64,000 bases of DNA from an uncultured Actinomycetes bacterium (GTDB taxonomy: Bacteria > Actinomycetota > Actinomycetes > Nanopelagicales > Nanopelagicaceae). The notes below the pieces were generated by a model that was given only the letters and a program-made list of their open reading frames with translations, was not told the origin of the DNA and searched no databases. A program made the position numbers and the translations under genes. The stretch covers positions 1 to 64,000 of the forward strand of contig CAILSO010000055.1 of assembly GCA_903836945.1 (NCBI GenBank), read 5' to 3'. Every line of letters begins with the position of its first letter. Within the stretch, counting starts at the first letter, position 1. Shown in pieces: positions 19,698 through 30,260 of the stretch.

Positions 19698-20498
19698 ATG
19701 GCTGAGAAAAACTTTCGTAACTGGGTTGGCTTTAAAGAAGAAGAGAGCGCTGCCCCAAGTGAGAATGCTGTCGAAAGAATTCGCCATCTCGAGGCACAGT
19801 TAGCAGATCTACGATCTCGCCGTGACATCACAAGTTTGACCAAAGAAGAGTTTGAAATCTTGGCAACCGAAACCGCCATGAGTTTAATTAAGACGGCGCA
19901 ACAGAGAGAATCTCGGGCTCTTGCTTCGGCAGAGCGCACCTTGTCGGAAGCAGCTCGCGTTACCAAAGAAAAATTGGAAGGCGCTGAAGCAAAGGCAAAA
20001 TCAATTCTCTCTGGCGCAGAATCTCGTGGCCGCAAATATTTGGAGGCCGCAGAAGTTGAAGCTGAGGAAGTAAAGAACAAAGCTCTTTCTGCCGCCCAAG
20101 CACTTGCTAATGAGAGCAAGCGCGAGGCAGCAGCTCTTGCATCTGCCGCTCGCAACGAGGCAGAACGCATTATCAACGCCGCAACTGCTGAAATCGGAAA
20201 CTTCCGTGGCTGGCTCACATCGGCAATTACTGAGTCTGAAAGACTTTATCGAATTCAAACTCAATCACTTTCAGCCGCAGAGCGTGCGATTGTTGAGACC
20301 AAGGCTCGCCTTGAGACCGCCTTCGAACGTCTATCTGGTTTGCAAAATGAGATTGATACCAATCTAGATGAGCAAAATCGTCCTGTTAAGCGACGCTTCC
20401 CAACGAGTGATGAGGCAACTCCTGCCAGTAAAAAAACTTCTGCAGTAAAGGCTGTAAAGAAGAGTGCAAAGAAGAGTCCTGCTAAAAAACGTAAGTAA
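19698..20498 (+). CDS. DivIVA-like coiled-coil protein with Lys-rich tail
   Basis: About 266 residues from this start. The ORF track begins at an ATG two codons earlier, but AGGAG lies 7 nt before the second ATG and only 1 nt before the first. Residues 20-220 are Ala/Glu/Lys/Arg-rich heptads typical of DivIVA/Wag31-like or polar scaffold proteins; the short GWLTSAITESERLYR segment breaks the coil. The C terminus (KKSAKKSPAKKRK) is an H1-like basic tail that could bind nucleic acid or acidic polymers. It is 5 nt upstream of the acyltransferase gene, suggesting a shared role in envelope growth. Assignment rests on composition, not motifs. Confidence 0.6.
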   Translation: MAEKNFRNWVGFKEEESAAPSENAVERIRHLEAQLADLRSRRDITSLTKEEFEILATETAMSLIKTAQQRESRALASAERTLSEAARVTKEKLEGAEAKAKSILSGAESRGRKYLEAAEVEAEEVKNKALSAAQALANESKREAAALASAARNEAERIINAATAEIGNFRGWLTSAITESERLYRIQTQSLSAAERAIVETKARLETAFERLSGLQNEIDTNLDEQNRPVKRRFPTSDEATPASKKTSAVKAVKKSAKKSPAKKRK

Positions 20499-20503
20499 AA
20501 GTT

Positions 20504-22258
20504 ATGTCTTCCCCGAAGAACCAAACTCGAAGTAATTACATTCCATCAATTGATGGGCTTCGAACTTTGGCAGTTGCCGCAGTCTTGCTCTATCACCTTG
20601 GCGTTAAGTGGATCCCCGGTGGCTTTCTTGGGGTTGACCTGTTCTTTGTAATCTCTGGATATGTAATCACACGTCTAATTTTGGATTCCATCGAAGGAAT
20701 CAATGGTTTGGACTTGAAAGAATTTTATTGGACTAGGGCTCGTCGATTATTTCCCGGTCTTTTAGCAGTTGTAATTGTAAGCATCATTATTTCGGCAATA
20801 TTTGCACCAGATGCAATTCATAGACTTTTAAGTGATGCCCCCTTTGTTTTAACCGGAACAAACAATTGGCACCTCGTTGCGCTCCATCAAGATTACTTTG
20901 CAGCCAATGGGCGACCACCTCTACTTCAGCACACTTGGTCCCTTGCTGTTGAGGCTCAGTTCTATGCAATCTGGCCACTCATTCTCTATTTCATCTGGCG
21001 CAAATATGGCCGAAAAAATGTCGCGAAGGCGGCGCTGCTAATTGCACTCTCATCTGGCCTTGCCCTCTTCTTATTCTCGATTCGGGTAGATAACAACTCT
21101 TCTTCAAAAGTTAGTCACATCTATTTCGGAACAGACACGCACAGCCTGGGGCTCTTCCTTGGTTCAGCACTTGCGGTTAGTTGGATTCCACGCAATCTAA
21201 CGGCCAATATCTCCCAGCGCGCGCAAGATTTTATCGATGGCATCGGACTCGTTGGGCTATTTGGTTTGCTTTGTACTTTCTTATTTATTAATGAGAGCAA
21301 CGCAACGCTCTATCGTCTTGCTTTTCCACTTGCTGGAATTTTTGGTTGCGCCACCATAATTTCATTAGTTCACCCAGCTTCAAGATTTGCACCGATTTTA
21401 AGTAGCAAGCCTATGATTTGGATTGGCGAACGCTCGTATGGAATTTACCTATGGCACTGGGTCATTTTTCAAATCACCCGGCCATCAATTGATCTAGCTG
21501 CCGCTTCGGCATCAGCGCTAAATGCAGCAAGAATTCTTTTGGTTCTAGCTTGCGCGGATATCTCTCTTCGATATTTGGAGATACCAATTCGCCGTCAAGT
21601 AATACAAAATTGGGTTCGAGGAATTAAATATAGAACCAAGCGCACCCAAAAACATCAGAAAATATTTTTAGCCACATGCATCACCTTGATTAGCCTTCTT
21701 ACAGTTTCTTCGGCAAGCGCTGCTTGGTATCGAAATAATCATGCTGCCAAAATCATTAAAAAAGATACGCCGCTGTCAGAGGTCACAATTAGCGCTGCCA
21801 ATAATGGAATTTGGCTAACTGGCGATTCAATTATTCTCGGTGTAAAAACCCGATTGGCGCAGAAGAAGAGTTTGTCCCTTGTAAATGCTCGAGTTGGGCG
21901 GCAGATCGGCGAGCTCATTGATGTGGTTAAGGCTGATGCGCCGCAAGTTCCAAATTCAGTAATTGTTTTAGATGTTGGAAATAACAATGCTCTGGTAAAA
22001 GCTGATTTGGTCACGCTTATGGAGCTTATAAAACATCAACCTAAAATCATCTTGGTCAATACCGCAGTGCCTCGGGCTTGGCGGGAAGAGAATGATCGAT
22101 TAATTCAAGAGGTTGCAGCGAATTATCCGCAGGTTAAATTAATTGATTGGAATTCGATTTCAAATAATCATCCAGAATTTTTTGCACCTGATGGTGTGCA
22201 CTTAAACGAGAATGGCAACAACGTTTACGCTGCTGCCATTCTCGAAGCCTTGGGGTAA
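20504..22258 (+). CDS. membrane O-acyltransferase with C-terminal SGNH domain (OatA/YrhL-like)
   Basis: 584 residues. The acyltransferase-3 membrane domain (about 10-400, some ten helices) begins with SIDGLRTLAVAAVLLYHLG and contains DLFFVISGYVIT and HTWSLAVEAQFYAIWP. An extracytoplasmic SGNH hydrolase-like domain follows, with block I LTGDSIILG (about 440), GNNN and the catalytic pair DGVHLNENG (about 563). This two-domain plan O-acetylates peptidoglycan or surface polysaccharides. The substrate cannot be read from sequence. Probably co-transcribed with the DivIVA-like gene. Confidence 0.88.
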   Translation: MSSPKNQTRSNYIPSIDGLRTLAVAAVLLYHLGVKWIPGGFLGVDLFFVISGYVITRLILDSIEGINGLDLKEFYWTRARRLFPGLLAVVIVSIIISAIFAPDAIHRLLSDAPFVLTGTNNWHLVALHQDYFAANGRPPLLQHTWSLAVEAQFYAIWPLILYFIWRKYGRKNVAKAALLIALSSGLALFLFSIRVDNNSSSKVSHIYFGTDTHSLGLFLGSALAVSWIPRNLTANISQRAQDFIDGIGLVGLFGLLCTFLFINESNATLYRLAFPLAGIFGCATIISLVHPASRFAPILSSKPMIWIGERSYGIYLWHWVIFQITRPSIDLAAASASALNAARILLVLACADISLRYLEIPIRRQVIQNWVRGIKYRTKRTQKHQKIFLATCITLISLLTVSSASAAWYRNNHAAKIIKKDTPLSEVTISAANNGIWLTGDSIILGVKTRLAQKKSLSLVNARVGRQIGELIDVVKADAPQVPNSVIVLDVGNNNALVKADLVTLMELIKHQPKIILVNTAVPRAWREENDRLIQEVAANYPQVKLIDWNSISNNHPEFFAPDGVHLNENGNNVYAAAILEALG

Positions 22259-22277
22259 TTAGTTAATAATTAGTTAA
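22256..22277. repeat. 11-bp tandem duplication across two convergent stop codons
   Basis: TAATTAGTTAA occurs twice head to tail. The first copy supplies the acyltransferase stop, and the second overlaps the stop of the convergent H1-like gene. Confidence 0.75.
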
Positions 22278-23181
22278 ATTGTCCTGACAGACCGAAGGCT
22301 GACTTATTTAGAACAGTTGTGCCGAGAATTGTTTGTCCATCAGAGTAAACAGCTGAAACTCGGAATGAAGACCAACCTGTTGCAGCACTCTTAGTAACAT
22401 CAATAGAGAGTTGTGATGCTGGAAGGGTTGAAATTAACTTCCAAGCACCGCCATTAACACTGATCTCTACATTGTAATTAGCAATTCCGGTTGAGCTCAT
22501 AGGAGCCTTCCAAGAAATTGTTGCACCGTTGGATGTTAGGTGTGAGTTAATGCTTTGTGGTCCCTCGTGTCCCGCAGTCGCTGCAGATGGGGTACTTGCA
22601 CTGCTAGCCGCTGGTGCTGCAGAAGTTGAAGTTGCTGGTGCCGCAGATGCAGATGTAGATGTAGCGGGTGCTGCTGAGGCAACAGGTGTTGCAGGAGCAG
22701 AGCTCTTTGAGTTTGAAGAGTTACGTGAGACGACGATTAGCGCCAAAATTACTATTCCAACAATAACTGCAAGAACAACACGACTAGATGACTTAGAAGT
22801 CTCCTTTGTCACTTTCGTGGTTTCGGCTGGATTTGTTACGCCAGGCTTTTTTGTCGATGTATTTGTAGATAGCGCTGCTGGTATTGATGCACCAGGAGTG
22901 CGTGAATAAGAATTTGGAACTGGTGGAATAACAATTGAGGCTGTTGAAGATGCTACTTTGGAAGAACGCTTGGCAACTTTCTTCGAAGACTTCTTAACGG
23001 CCTTCTTAGCGCTCTTCTTTACTGCCTTCTTGGCAGTCTTTTTGACACTCTTCTTAGCTGAAGTCTTCTTGGCGGAAGTCTTTTTAGCGCTCTTCTTTAC
23101 TGCCTTCTTGACAGACTTCTTTGCGCTCTTCTTAACAGCTGACTTCTTAGCAACTTTCTTTGCGCTCTTCTTTACTGCCAC
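22270..23181 (-). CDS. membrane protein with H1-like cytoplasmic tail and fibronectin-III-like outer domain
   Basis: 303 residues. Residues 1-75 are almost only KKSAKK/VKKA repeats like the histone-H1-type C-terminal domains of actinobacterial HU and HrdB. A Ser/Thr/Pro linker, one transmembrane segment (VVLAVIVGIVILALIVVS, about 138-155), an Ala/Ser/Thr stalk and a fibronectin-III-like domain follow (PQSINSHLTSNGATISWKAPMSSTGIANYNVEI, about 210-303). The very basic N terminus must stay inside, so the protein would link DNA or an acidic cytoplasmic partner to the outer face. GTG start with AAGGAG upstream. I know no characterised protein of this plan. Confidence 0.75.
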   Translation of the reverse strand: MAVKKSAKKVAKKSAVKKSAKKSVKKAVKKSAKKTSAKKTSAKKSVKKTAKKAVKKSAKKAVKKSSKKVAKRSSKVASSTASIVIPPVPNSYSRTPGASIPAALSTNTSTKKPGVTNPAETTKVTKETSKSSSRVVLAVIVGIVILALIVVSRNSSNSKSSAPATPVASAAPATSTSASAAPATSTSAAPAASSASTPSAATAGHEGPQSINSHLTSNGATISWKAPMSSTGIANYNVEISVNGGAWKLISTLPASQLSIDVTKSAATGWSSFRVSAVYSDGQTILGTTVLNKSAFGLSGQFN

Positions 23182-23295
23182 GGTTACTCCTTATTTATTA
23201 GCGATCTCGGTCTTGAAAAATAACTATCTGTGCGGCTCGCACAACGGTTTAAGAATAGCGCAGAGATGCGTCGTGGATACCAAACCGAAGCGGCA

Positions 23296-23910
23296 TCAAA
23301 GCAAACGGGTGATCTGCGGGGCGATTTTACGCATCGCCTGCCCACGGTGGCTGATCAAATCCTTAGCTCCATGCGCAAATTGCGCCAAAGTTAACTCTGA
23401 TCCGATTGGTTGAAAAATTGGGTCATAGCCAAACCCGGCGCTTCCTCTCGGGCTTTGCGTGATGAGCCCTTCCAAACTCCCTGACTCTACTAATTCAATT
23501 TCGCCATTTGGGTGGTTCTCTGGGAAGACCAAAGTAACGACACAAACAAATTGCGCACCACGTTTTTCCTCTGGCGTATCTTGAAGTTGCTCCAGTACCT
23601 TATTTATATTGGCTAAATCATCGCCATGTACACCCGCCCACCTAGCCGAAAATATTCCCGGGTCGCCATTTAGTGCATTAATACAAAGTCCACTGTCATC
23701 TGCAATTGCTGGAAGATTTGTAAAGACGCTAACTTCGCGAGATTTCAATAAGGAATTTTCTAAAAAACTCTTACCGGTCTCCTCTACATCAGGGAGATCT
23801 GGAAAATCTGCTAATCCCAGAACTTTTATATCACTTGCATACTCGGCAAGCATTCGTTCGAACTCCGCCACTTTTCCCAGATTGCGAGTAGCTAAAACTA
23901 TTTCTCGCAT
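23296..23910 (-). CDS. rdgB: XTP/dITP pyrophosphatase
   Basis: 204-residue HAM1/RdgB family enzyme that hydrolyses non-canonical purine triphosphates to monophosphates. Visible signatures: ATRNLGKVAEFERML at the N terminus, ADDSGLCINALNGDPGIFSARWAG (metal and base binding) and GSAGFGYDPIF. It follows rph by 35 nt, as in mycobacteria. Confidence 0.95.
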   Translation of the reverse strand: MREIVLATRNLGKVAEFERMLAEYASDIKVLGLADFPDLPDVEETGKSFLENSLLKSREVSVFTNLPAIADDSGLCINALNGDPGIFSARWAGVHGDDLANINKVLEQLQDTPEEKRGAQFVCVVTLVFPENHPNGEIELVESGSLEGLITQSPRGSAGFGYDPIFQPIGSELTLAQFAHGAKDLISHRGQAMRKIAPQITRLL

Positions 23911-23945
23911 TTTTAAGTGGCCCTTACTTCTATTTTCTAAAGTGA

Positions 23946-24680
23946 TTACTTTGTGGCTAGCGCAGATTGCTGAAGTTTATTGAGCTCGGCGCACCCCTTG
24001 GTGCCTAAATCCAATAATGAGTTGAGAAGATTACGATCAAATGGCTTGCCTTCAGCGGTGCCCTGAACTTCGACAAAGTTTCCATCTGCGGTACAAACAA
24101 TATTCATATCAGTATCAGCGGTGACATCTTCCTCGTAGCAAAGATCAAGCATGGGTGTACCGTTAATAATTCCAACACTTATTGCCGAAACACCTTGGAT
24201 CAATGGTTGCTTGGCAGGTGAGATATGACCTTGTGCCTTCGCCCAGTTGATGGCATCGACTAAAGCAACGTAGGCACCAGTGATTGATGCGGTTCGGGTT
24301 CCGCCATCGGCTTGCAATACATCGCAATCGATCACAATTGTATTTTCGCCAAGTGCATCCATATCAACGATGGCACGAAGGGAACGACCAACAAGTCTGG
24401 AAATTTCTTGGGTACGGCCACCAAGTTTGCCTTTAACACTCTCGCGATCAGAACGTGAGTGTGTTGCTCTAGGCAACATTGCATATTCCGAAGTCACCCA
24501 GCCTTTTCCTTTACCAGTCAACCAACGTGGCACTCCTGGGGTGAAGGATGCAACACAAAGAACTCGAGTATTTCCAAACTCAACTAATACTGAGCCCTCG
24601 GCATTGTTTAACCAGTTACGAGTGAATTTAACTTCGCGAAGTGAATCTGTTGCGCGAGCGCCAATACGTTCATTGCTCAT
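23946..24680 (-). CDS. rph: ribonuclease PH
   Basis: 244 residues. A phosphorolytic 3'-exonuclease that trims tRNA and other RNA 3' ends as a hexamer. The phosphate-binding and conserved segments [20 protein letters not shown] and [23 protein letters not shown] are clear. It lies between murI and rdgB, the conserved actinobacterial order. Confidence 0.95.
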   Translation of the reverse strand: MSNERIGARATDSLREVKFTRNWLNNAEGSVLVEFGNTRVLCVASFTPGVPRWLTGKGKGWVTSEYAMLPRATHSRSDRESVKGKLGGRTQEISRLVGRSLRAIVDMDALGENTIVIDCDVLQADGGTRTASITGAYVALVDAINWAKAQGHISPAKQPLIQGVSAISVGIINGTPMLDLCYEEDVTADTDMNIVCTADGNFVEVQGTAEGKPFDRNLLNSLLDLGTKGCAELNKLQQSALATK

Positions 24681-24715
24681 GTTGTTGTTCTTCTCTCTTG
24701 TTTTGGAAATCTAAC

Positions 24716-25531
24716 TTAGGATATTTGCTTTTCAACTTTTACAACTTCGGGACCTAAAAAGCGGCGGGCCAGAGTTGCAAATAATTCACTATCTCCGGTT
24801 GATACGAATTTGTAGGTCGGCTTGTGACCATCGCTTAGAAGATTTTTTTCAACTAGAACGCGATATAAATCTTTTGCGGTCTCCTCCGCGCTTGAAACTA
24901 AAGTCACATCATTTCCCATTACATATGAGATTACGCCAGTTAGCAGTGGGTAGTGGGTACAACCTAAGACCAAGGTATCTATCTTTTTATCAATCAGCGG
25001 TTGCAAATATTGCTTGGTTACTTCGGTAATTTCTCTTCCAGAAGTTTCACCACGTTCGACGAACTCGGTAAGGCGCGGGCAGGCCACTGAGGTGATATCT
25101 AACTGCGGAAGAGCCGCGAAAGCATCTAAGTAGGCACCAGATTCAACTGTTGCAGTTGTTCCGATCACTCCGATTTTTCCGCTGCGGGTGGCAGATACCG
25201 CGCGACGAGCGGCTGGTTGGATCACTTCTATTACTGGAATTTCATATCGTTCACGTGCATCGCGCAACATCGCGGCGCTTGCTGTATTGCAAGCGATCAC
25301 AATTGCTTTACATCCGGCGGCAACCAACTGATCCAAGATTTCGAGGGAGAAGGTTCTAACTTCCGCTAATGGGCGCGGGCCGTAAGGACCTCGGGCGCTA
25401 TCGCCAACATAAAGAATTGATTCACCGGGTAGTTGATCAATAATTGCTCTTGCAACCGTTAGGCCACCAACACCGGAATCAAAAATTCCGATCGGTGATT
25501 GTGCATTAACTACCGGATTACTCACTTGCAA
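24716..25531 (-). CDS. murI: glutamate racemase
   Basis: 271 residues. It converts L- to D-glutamate for peptidoglycan without a cofactor. The two catalytic cysteines lie in [12 protein letters not shown] (about 80) and LGCTHYPLL (about 190); the N-terminal [14 protein letters not shown] block is intact. The gene begins 3 nt after the cysM stop. Confidence 0.95.
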   Translation of the reverse strand: MQVSNPVVNAQSPIGIFDSGVGGLTVARAIIDQLPGESILYVGDSARGPYGPRPLAEVRTFSLEILDQLVAAGCKAIVIACNTASAAMLRDARERYEIPVIEVIQPAARRAVSATRSGKIGVIGTTATVESGAYLDAFAALPQLDITSVACPRLTEFVERGETSGREITEVTKQYLQPLIDKKIDTLVLGCTHYPLLTGVISYVMGNDVTLVSSAEETAKDLYRVLVEKNLLSDGHKPTYKFVSTGDSELFATLARRFLGPEVVKVEKQIS

Positions 25532-25534
25532 ATT

Positions 25535-26778
<1,244 letters not shown>

Positions 26779-26829
26779 ACCTTTATTATTCTAGATAAGT
26801 GCAATATGTGCCAACTCGAGTGATGTTAA

Positions 26830-27252
26830 CTAAAACTCGCTAATGATTTGAACCGGCTCTTCAGTTACAACCCCATCAATAATTCGATAAGAACGAAATT
26901 CATTCTCAGGTGCAATCTCTTTGCGGGTAGAGACGAGCACGTAATGAGCCCCTGGCTCGGAGGCATAGGCAATATCGGTGCGAGAGGGGTAAGCCTGCGT
27001 TTCCGTATGTGAGTGATAAACAACGACAATCTCTTCATCTAAATCATCAATCTCACGATAAAGGTTTAATAAATCCTTTGAATCAAATTCGTAAAAGGTC
27101 GGTGAGGCAGCAGCATTGATCATCGGCTTGTGGCGGATTGGTTTATCACTGCCAATCGGTCCCAGAATTACCCCACAACATTCATCTGGGTACTCGGCAA
27201 TGGATTGCGCAACTATTGCATCCACATGGCTTTGAAGAATTCGCAATGTCAC
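26830..27252 (-). CDS. mec: Mec-type JAMM/MPN+ metalloprotease
   Basis: 140 residues. The JAMM zinc motif is intact: the upstream Glu in EYPDECCGVILG (about 22) and HSHTETQAYPSRTD (His-x-His then Ser and Asp, about 80-93). In mycobacteria Mec+ releases cysteine from the CysO-cysteine adduct. In this genome it may also trim the GGCN tail of CysO. GTG start, 6 nt after a TAGACT -10 element. First gene of mec-cysO-cysM-murI-rph-rdgB. Confidence 0.92.
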   Translation of the reverse strand: MTLRILQSHVDAIVAQSIAEYPDECCGVILGPIGSDKPIRHKPMINAAASPTFYEFDSKDLLNLYREIDDLDEEIVVVYHSHTETQAYPSRTDIAYASEPGAHYVLVSTRKEIAPENEFRSYRIIDGVVTEEPVQIISEF

Positions 27253-27258
27253 GATGGA

Positions 27259-27264
27259 AGTCTA
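27259..27264 (-). promoter_or_regulatory. -10 element, leaderless promoter of mec
   Basis: TAGACT, 6 nt before the GTG start at 27252. Confidence 0.55.
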
Positions 27265-27282
27265 ACCCGAAGAGAGATTTCC

Positions 27283-27831
27283 TTATAAATTATCGAGTAA
27301 ATTTCCTTGCAACCAACCAAGCCAGAAATAGACTGCATGAACCGATTTTTCAGGTTCGCTATCTGGCATAAGTTCAAATTTTTCAAAACTACCCTCATTT
27401 ATTTCCAGCCGGACAGAGAGCGCAATGCGCAGATCATTTAGCGCAGTCAACCAAATATCGCCATCGAGGTTTTCGATTATCCCCCCATGATCTCCGTCAA
27501 CCAATATTGCTAGCTCTTCGCGAATAATTCGCAGATTACGCTGCTTACTACTTCTGAGGGCTGGCTCGGTATACCGGCGAAAATCAGAGGCGGCCTCTGG
27601 ATCAGCATAAGCATTAGGTAATAACCGAAGTAACACTGGATCTTCTGGGGTAACAATTTCAGAAGGCATGGCTAGTAATTGGGCAAGTGGATCAGATGTG
27701 TCGTAGTGATGGAAGAAATCGCCTTCACCTAGAAGTTCTAATAGTTGCTCCGCAAGGTTGATCAAAATATGGGCTTCATCCAAGGTTAGCTCTAAGGAAA
27801 ATGAACCTCCTACCTTTTCAAAGTTAGACAT
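27283..27831 (-). CDS. DUF2017-family protein
   Basis: 182 residues, acidic and helical. The family is unusually constant beside clpS in Actinobacteria but has no established function. Its start codon overlaps the clpS stop (shared base 27831), indicating coupled translation and a possible role with the ClpS/ClpP proteolysis system. No catalytic motif is visible. Confidence 0.82.
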   Translation of the reverse strand: MSNFEKVGGSFSLELTLDEAHILINLAEQLLELLGEGDFFHHYDTSDPLAQLLAMPSEIVTPEDPVLLRLLPNAYADPEAASDFRRYTEPALRSSKQRNLRIIREELAILVDGDHGGIIENLDGDIWLTALNDLRIALSVRLEINEGSFEKFELMPDSEPEKSVHAVYFWLGWLQGNLLDNL

Positions 27832-28130
27832 TAAATTTTGTCATCTCTTTGAAGTGTGGCCCAAAGACCATGCTCGTGAAGGCGTTGCACATCGCGCTCC
27901 ATCTCTTCGCGACTTCCACTAGAGACAACAGCTCGACCCTCAACATGAACTTGCATCATTAATTCGTGAGCTCGCTCTTTTGAAAAACCAAATAACTTTA
28001 TAAAAACATGAGTTACATATCCCATTAAATTAACTGGGTCATCCCAAACAATGGTGACCCATGGACGATCAACCAAATGATCTAGGCTCAAATCACCTTC
28101 GGTGCGAGTGTCGAATTTGGTAGCCATCAT
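27831..28130 (-). CDS. clpS: ATP-dependent Clp protease adaptor ClpS
   Basis: 99 residues. ClpS delivers N-degron substrates to the ClpAP or ClpCP protease. The binding-pocket segment [24 protein letters not shown] and the conserved [17 protein letters not shown] are present. Two adjacent ATGs are possible starts (28130 and 28127), with TAGGA just upstream. It begins 3 bases before the end of the GH18-like gene. Confidence 0.94.
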   Translation of the reverse strand: MMATKFDTRTEGDLSLDHLVDRPWVTIVWDDPVNLMGYVTHVFIKLFGFSKERAHELMMQVHVEGRAVVSSGSREEMERDVQRLHEHGLWATLQRDDKI

Positions 28131-28132
28131 TC

Positions 28133-29923
28133 CTACCTTATTAGCACGGATAGCGAATCGGTCATCGACTGGCCAAAAGTCGCGTCAGCGCCAGAGCTAA
28201 TTGCTATTTTTATAACTCCCTTAGCACTGGGGGTGTAACTAAACTTAAAGTTGCCGCTGCTATCGCTAGTTGTTGTATTTATTGGATCTGGTAGGCCATT
28301 AATCAAAAGGGTGACGGTACTTCCAGCAGTCTTGGGTTGAAGCGAACCGGTAATGAAATAGGTGCTACCCAACTTCATAGATGTGGGCGCGCTCCAGGAA
28401 ATTAGATGCCCGATGGCTATGTTTTTGAGTTGCGAAAGCCCGGCCAAACGTTCCCATGATGCATCAGAGCTAATTCGTAGTTGTGAATTGTTTCCCAAAA
28501 GTAGTTTTGCAAAGATCGTTCCATCTTGTGCGGTATTAGCTACAAAGGCTGGGCGCCAATCTTGGGCACCATTTTTCACTTCGATTCGAGCTGGAATTCC
28601 AGCAAGCGCACGGCCATCGGGAAGTTTAAGTGTTCCGGTAACTGCAATTGATCTTCCATAGGACTGCGAATCAACATCAGTAACTAAGGTCGCAACCACA
28701 GAATCAGGTGCGATGGTTTTAGCCAAATCACGAATCGCGCTAGTTGCAAGTGGATCTTCCATTCCTAGCGTCCACTGTGCCAAGCCTCCCAATCGATATT
28801 TTGCGACCAGGCTTGCCCGCAATGCAAAAGACTTTTGATCTTGGTACCAAACTGTGCGGCTCGCCGTACAAGTGGTTGCTAAACCTGAAGCAGTATTTCC
28901 GTTATATATTTTTTGATAATTGAAAGTACTTTCACCATAAGTTTCATTAAATGTGGGAGTTGCTCCGTAGCTTGCTGCCAGATTTGTCGCATCGCGCATT
29001 ACAAAGGTAGCCGCCTTCGCTGAAGTCTTTACAATCGCCGCAACATCCACCGGGCAAGTTCCATCAACTTTTGTAACCCAATCGCGGCCATAGCCGGCAA
29101 TGCCAACAAAAACTTTGGAGGCTGGCATTGAAGCCACCGCCCATTTAATTGCATCTTCCGTCCAAGTAATTGGTCCAATTGGTCCGGGCGTAGTCGTCGA
29201 ATAGTCATAGCTCATTATTCGAAGGCGATCGATAAATTGCGCAATATGTGGCCAGTCATACACATAATAGCCCTTCTTCCCGGATGCTGGGTCGAAGGCA
29301 ACTGGAGTTGTTACAGATAAGACTTTTCCTTGTAGATGAAGCGCTGTAGAAAGCTCGCTTATAAAGCGAACCCAATTGGGCGCAGTTGTTGTCCAAGTTG
29401 TATTCCCATCAACAAATGCAAAATTCTCAAAATCTAGATCAATCCCGTTATATGAATTTGTCATCGACAAATTAACAAGTGCACGAACCAGATTTGCCCG
29501 AGCCGAATCTTTTGCGAGTACCGCTGCCAGGACACCTTTATTAGTTCCATCAGTTATGGTTGGAATTATCGTGAAATTCATACTTTGCAAAGTTGCAATC
29601 GGAACAGAGATTGGAACCGATGGATTTGCCGGAGTATATAAATCTGTAATTGTGTTCTCGTCTTTTACGGTGTACCAGAATGGTGAAACATCTCGAATCA
29701 GATCTGAGTTTTGAACCGCAGAAGGAAGCGCGGTCTTCATTCCATAGTACGGAAGCCAGCCCGTTAAAATTTTTCGAGGTGGGTTATCGGCTTTTGCCGT
29801 CAAAGAATAAGAGCTGCTAAAGAAAATTAGAGAGCTAAGGGTAAATACTGATAATAATTTTAAATAATTTTGCCCTCGCGAGAAATTTTGATCTCGATGG
29901 CTACTCTTTTTTGAGGCCGTCAT
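28133..29923 (-). CDS. secreted GH18-like glycosyl hydrolase (YaaH/chitinase type)
   Basis: 596 residues. A signal peptide (about 1-45) is followed by a glycosyl hydrolase 18 TIM barrel (about 50-420). The catalytic motif is [11 protein letters not shown] (DxxDxDxE-like, Glu near 165), with IMSYDYS further on. Two Ig/Big-like domains make up the C terminus ([31 protein letters not shown]). The family cleaves beta-1,4 GlcNAc-containing polymers, either chitin or peptidoglycan as in spore-germination YaaH proteins. Which one is not decided. Its start overlaps the DUF3039 gene by 23 nt. Confidence 0.82.
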   Translation of the reverse strand: MTASKKSSHRDQNFSRGQNYLKLLSVFTLSSLIFFSSSYSLTAKADNPPRKILTGWLPYYGMKTALPSAVQNSDLIRDVSPFWYTVKDENTITDLYTPANPSVPISVPIATLQSMNFTIIPTITDGTNKGVLAAVLAKDSARANLVRALVNLSMTNSYNGIDLDFENFAFVDGNTTWTTTAPNWVRFISELSTALHLQGKVLSVTTPVAFDPASGKKGYYVYDWPHIAQFIDRLRIMSYDYSTTTPGPIGPITWTEDAIKWAVASMPASKVFVGIAGYGRDWVTKVDGTCPVDVAAIVKTSAKAATFVMRDATNLAASYGATPTFNETYGESTFNYQKIYNGNTASGLATTCTASRTVWYQDQKSFALRASLVAKYRLGGLAQWTLGMEDPLATSAIRDLAKTIAPDSVVATLVTDVDSQSYGRSIAVTGTLKLPDGRALAGIPARIEVKNGAQDWRPAFVANTAQDGTIFAKLLLGNNSQLRISSDASWERLAGLSQLKNIAIGHLISWSAPTSMKLGSTYFITGSLQPKTAGSTVTLLINGLPDPINTTTSDSSGNFKFSYTPSAKGVIKIAISSGADATFGQSMTDSLSVLIR

Positions 29924-30203
29924 AAATCTTTTTACATGTTGGACAGATCGGAAATTTTTCCGGGTCTCGACTAGGTACCCATTTCTTGCCGCAAAGCGCT
30001 CGGACAGGCTTTCCAGTTACTGCCGATTCAACGATCTTCTCTTTACGAACATAATGGGAAAAACGCTCGTGATCGCCATCTTCTAATTCTTCGCGTACTT
30101 CTTCCTCGGTCTGCTTAGTAAGTAAGTCCGAAAATGGCTCTAGACCTGTATCGGGCAATCCAACACCTGCGCCAGTTGATTCTCTGCGCGTAAAGATTCC
30201 CAT
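29901..30203 (-). CDS. DUF3039-family small zinc-ribbon-like protein
   Basis: 100 residues. The C-terminal half carries cysteines in [30 protein letters not shown], which look like a Cys4-type zinc site with the first ligand at LCGK. The family is confined to Actinobacteria and uncharacterised. The ATG lies 7 nt after TAGAAT. It is divergent from argF with 57 bp between starts. Confidence 0.85.
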   Translation of the reverse strand: MGIFTRRESTGAGVGLPDTGLEPFSDLLTKQTEEEVREELEDGDHERFSHYVRKEKIVESAVTGKPVRALCGKKWVPSRDPEKFPICPTCKKIYDGLKKE

Positions 30204-30210
30204 GCATGAG

Positions 30211-30216
30211 ATTCTA
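30211..30216 (-). promoter_or_regulatory. -10 element, leaderless promoter of the DUF3039 gene
   Basis: TAGAAT, 7 nt before the ATG at 30203. Confidence 0.5.
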
Positions 30217-30248
30217 CCGATAGGTCTTCTTTGATGACGGAATTAGCA

Positions 30249-30254
30249 TATTAT
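30249..30254 (+). promoter_or_regulatory. -10 element, leaderless promoter of argF
   Basis: TATTAT, 6 nt before the ATG at 30261. This favours that ATG over the upstream TTG/ATG pair at 30231/30234. Confidence 0.55.
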
Positions 30255-30260
30255 TTAGAG

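Noticed and set aside
19571-20218. 215-aa minus-strand ORF opposite the DivIVA-like gene
   Set aside because: Ala/Ser-rich shadow of a coiled-coil gene, no start signals.
22529-23413. Plus-strand ORFs with Val/Ala and Phe/Leu-rich repeats opposite the H1-like gene
   Set aside because: The AKK-coding repeats read in reverse give long open frames of biased composition; the minus-strand protein has ordered domains and a ribosome site.
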